This document shows positions 62,502 through 64,000 of a DNA stretch of 64,000 nucleotides, piece after piece. The notes under the pieces are model-generated. The model saw nothing but the letters and a program-made list of their open reading frames with translations, was not told the origin of the DNA and ran no database searches. The DNA is from an uncultured Spirochaetales bacterium (GTDB taxonomy: Bacteria > Spirochaetota > Spirochaetia > Sphaerochaetales > Sphaerochaetaceae): the NCBI GenBank assembly GCA_949299185.1, contig CASFZR010000007.1, positions 1 through 64,000 on the forward strand. The letters are read 5' to 3'. The stretch's first letter is position 1, and each line of letters opens with the position of its first letter. The position numbers and the translations under genes were made by a program.

Positions 62502-63638
62502 TTAGAAGTTAAGAGCGATGATCGGGGTGATGGAGAAGCCCTCAGCCTTGACAGCGCCGTTAGAGACATCGCCACCGTTAGCAGTCATGTAACCACCCTT
62601 TGAATACTGGAGGTTGAGCTGGAGAGAAACACCGCCAGCAACCTCATAACCAACGTTACCACCAACATAGAAGTTGTCGCCGATAGCGGAGAAGTCAGCG
62701 ATACCACCATAGACGTTGAGGAGAACGTTCTCAACAGCGTTGATGTTAGCACCGAGGTGGAGCTTAGAAACATCGCCATCAAGTACATACTCAACATAAG
62801 CATCGAATGCATCTACGCCACCATAGACCTGAGCAGCAAGGACGTTCTTCTCTGCACCATAGTAGTACTTGTCAGCAACGCCTACTCCGAGGTCGAAGTC
62901 AAGGCCAGCAAGAGCGCCAACGTTGACATCAGCAGCTGCACCTACGACACCATAAGCATCCTTGTTAACATATGCAGGAGTAGTGTCAGTAGCAGCTACG
63001 TTAGCCTGATCACCAACATAAGCCCAATCAACGGAGATTGCGAGTCCGTCCATCGGCTTCGTCATGACAGATGCGATGAAGTCACCGTCGCCCTGGCCAC
63101 CGAGCTTGTCAGCGGTTCCGGTAAGAGCAGGAGCGCCACCGACCTGAACCTGAATGAGGCTACCATAACCAAGAACGAGGTTCGTCCAGAGGCCCGGCTC
63201 GTCAGTCCTTACGCGGTCATAGTTAAGACCGGACTTATTGGTGTAAGCCCTAAGAGCGGTGATCCTGTCGTTAGCGACAAGAGAAAGAGCTGCAGACCAG
63301 TCGGTGTCAGCGCCGCCGATCATCTTTGCGATGTCAAGCGTGATGTCTCCAGCAATCCTGTTTCCAGTCGTGGAAGCATTGAGGTTAGATCCATCAAGAT
63401 AGACCTCGCCCTCGAGTCCGACAGTCCAGTAGCCATTCTCATCAGCGAAACCAAGGTTGAGCTTGGTCTGGTTAGTATTCGTATTATCCTGTCCGAAAAT
63501 CTGGTTGTTCCATGTTCCGTCATTGACAGCGAAAACATAGCCCGTCTTGAAATTTCCAGAGAAGTTTACTGCTGCGAAAGCGCCAGAAACAGCGACTGCA
63601 AGTACGAGCAGTGATACAAGTACTATCCTCCATTTAAC
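62502..63638 (-). CDS. porin-like major outer-membrane protein lacking a start codon
   Basis: The frame is open from 63638 to 62502 (about 378 codons). It encodes a signal peptide (IVLVSLLVLAVAVSGAFA-A) followed by a Gly/Asn/Val-rich beta-barrel (VNFSGNFKTGYVFAVNDG ... ADFSAIGDNFYVGGNVGYEVAGGVSLQLNLQYSKGG) ending in Phe (IIALNF). No ATG, GTG or TTG lies in this frame before 63323, well inside the barrel. An ATG at 63631-63633 is in another frame, two bases out. A strong promoter and terminator bracket the gene. Either a small indel has hit the start, or an unusual start codon (ATA at 63626) is used, or the sequence has an error here. Confidence 0.75.
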   Translation of the reverse strand, partial: VKWRIVLVSLLVLAVAVSGAFAAVNFSGNFKTGYVFAVNDGTWNNQIFGQDNTNTNQTKLNLGFADENGYWTVGLEGEVYLDGSNLNASTTGNRIAGDITLDIAKMIGGADTDWSAALSLVANDRITALRAYTNKSGLNYDRVRTDEPGLWTNLVLGYGSLIQVQVGGAPALTGTADKLGGQGDGDFIASVMTKPMDGLAISVDWAYVGDQANVAATDTTPAYVNKDAYGVVGAAADVNVGALAGLDFDLGVGVADKYYYGAEKNVLAAQVYGGVDAFDAYVEYVLDGDVSKLHLGANINAVENVLLNVYGGIADFSAIGDNFYVGGNVGYEVAGGVSLQLNLQYSKGGYMTANGGDVSNGAVKAEGFSITPIIALNF

Positions 63639-63692
63639 TCAGGGTAGGCCTCAAAGAAGCCTATTTGCTCCCTTTTCCGTTAATTCAGCAAA

Positions 63693-63722
63693 ATTGTAGC
63701 AACCGCTTCATTCAATTGTCAA
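63693..63722 (-). promoter_or_regulatory. strong promoter of the porin gene
   Basis: Consensus TTGACA (63717-63722), an 18-bp spacer and TACAAT (63693-63698) on the minus strand. A hairpin (AGGCTTC-TTT-GAGGCCT) lies in the leader, about 15 bp before the expected start codon. Confidence 0.75.
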
Positions 63723-63832
63723 GCTAAATCCATATTCCTCACAGTTCTTACACAATAAAAAATATATGTGTTAAATATAAGCAAAATATGCATTTTATCT
63801 AACATATTGTTAGCTAATTATAGTTTATTTTT

Positions 63833-64000
63833 ATGAAAATCAGACACTTTGTATTGCAACTAAAGCCAAGTCGACAGGCTGTCTGGAGAGAGATCGAACG
63901 GGGCTCGGAAAAAGTTTTTCAGGAAAATCACAGCTGGGGGGATTATCTGCCGATAGTGAATCCTCACTACATCATAATCCCTACACATCGCTTTCAAGTG
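63833..64000 (+). CDS. N-terminal part of an unidentified gene, cut by the window end
   Basis: 56 codons from the ATG at 63833 stay open to base 64000 (MKIRHFVLQLKPSRQAVWREIERG...). No Shine-Dalgarno is visible. I do not recognise the protein; the 190 bp before it are strongly AT-rich and otherwise hold only the porin promoter. Confidence 0.4.
   Translation, partial: MKIRHFVLQLKPSRQAVWREIERGSEKVFQENHSWGDYLPIVNPHYIIIPTHRFQV

Noticed and set aside
1..64000. CRISPR array
   Set aside because: No regularly spaced direct repeats of 24-40 bp were found; the only multi-copy repeats are the leaders at 55.6-57.7 kb and the coding repeats at 32.7-33.0 kb.

Overview
The window looks like chromosomal DNA from a diderm, probably anaerobic, gut-type bacterium. 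I lean towards Spirochaetota, Sphaerochaeta-like, from the overall gene style: a DUF711/ACT pair, DUF1015, AAA-ATPase/PD-(D/E)XK genes, beta-barrel outer-membrane proteins and a porin. There is no rRNA or single decisive marker, so this placement is inference. Most of the DNA is GC-rich, with a clearly AT-richer island at about 33.4-46.2 kb.

Layout. 0-4.6 kb: a leftward lysine/diaminopimelate operon (dapB-dapA-dapL-lysA-ybgC). 4.6-16 kb: housekeeping genes (topB, MATE pump, ferredoxin, xseA-xseB-purU, a pseudouridine synthase, a Bax-inhibitor-like membrane protein, an IS110 transposase, a peroxiredoxin, a DUF711/ACT pair). 16.1 kb: a 78-nt tRNA-like element with a G3.U70 pair. 16.2-19.7 kb: a leftward group of two YczE-like membrane proteins, a radical SAM/SPASM maturase and an AraC regulator. 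20.3-21.1 kb: a decayed insertion-sequence fragment beside a candidate type I toxin-antitoxin locus too small for ordinary gene calling. 21.2-33.3 kb: ECF sigma/anti-sigma, cysS, murB, ackA, an epimerase/chorismate mutase/pectinesterase/thiN group, DUF1015, a Sua5-like protein and a membrane protein with VPVE-type repeats. 33.4-37.3 kb: three unrelated stand-alone ATPases. 37.4-48.6 kb: a surface-polysaccharide cluster (glycosyltransferases, TarI-like cytidylyltransferase, LicD, flippase, pyruvyl transferase, SDR epimerase, two tandem MGDG-synthase-like glycosyltransferases). 48.7-55.5 kb: a DUF2442/DUF4160 pair, an RND exporter and two divergent paralogous barrel proteins. 55.5-57.7 kb: three tandem copies of a small nuclease-like family with a duplicated leader. 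57.8-60.8 kb: a 1,3-diaminopropane operon (dat-ddc) behind a structured leader. 60.8-64 kb: a AAA/PD-(D/E)XK gene, a porin gene without a start codon, and a gene cut by the window edge.

The main second-look items are: (1) a G10 tract that puts a pyruvyl-transferase gene exactly one base out of frame, a likely phase-variable surface switch; (2) the compact toxin/antisense-RNA locus at 20.83-21.11 kb; (3) the tRNA-like RNA at 16.11 kb; (4) a repeated promoter layout with the -10 box 6-7 nt before the ATG and no Shine-Dalgarno, predicting many leaderless mRNAs; (5) an 11-bp tandem duplication that removes the normal lysA stop; (6) the structured dat-ddc leader; (7) a porin gene with promoter and signal peptide but no start codon.
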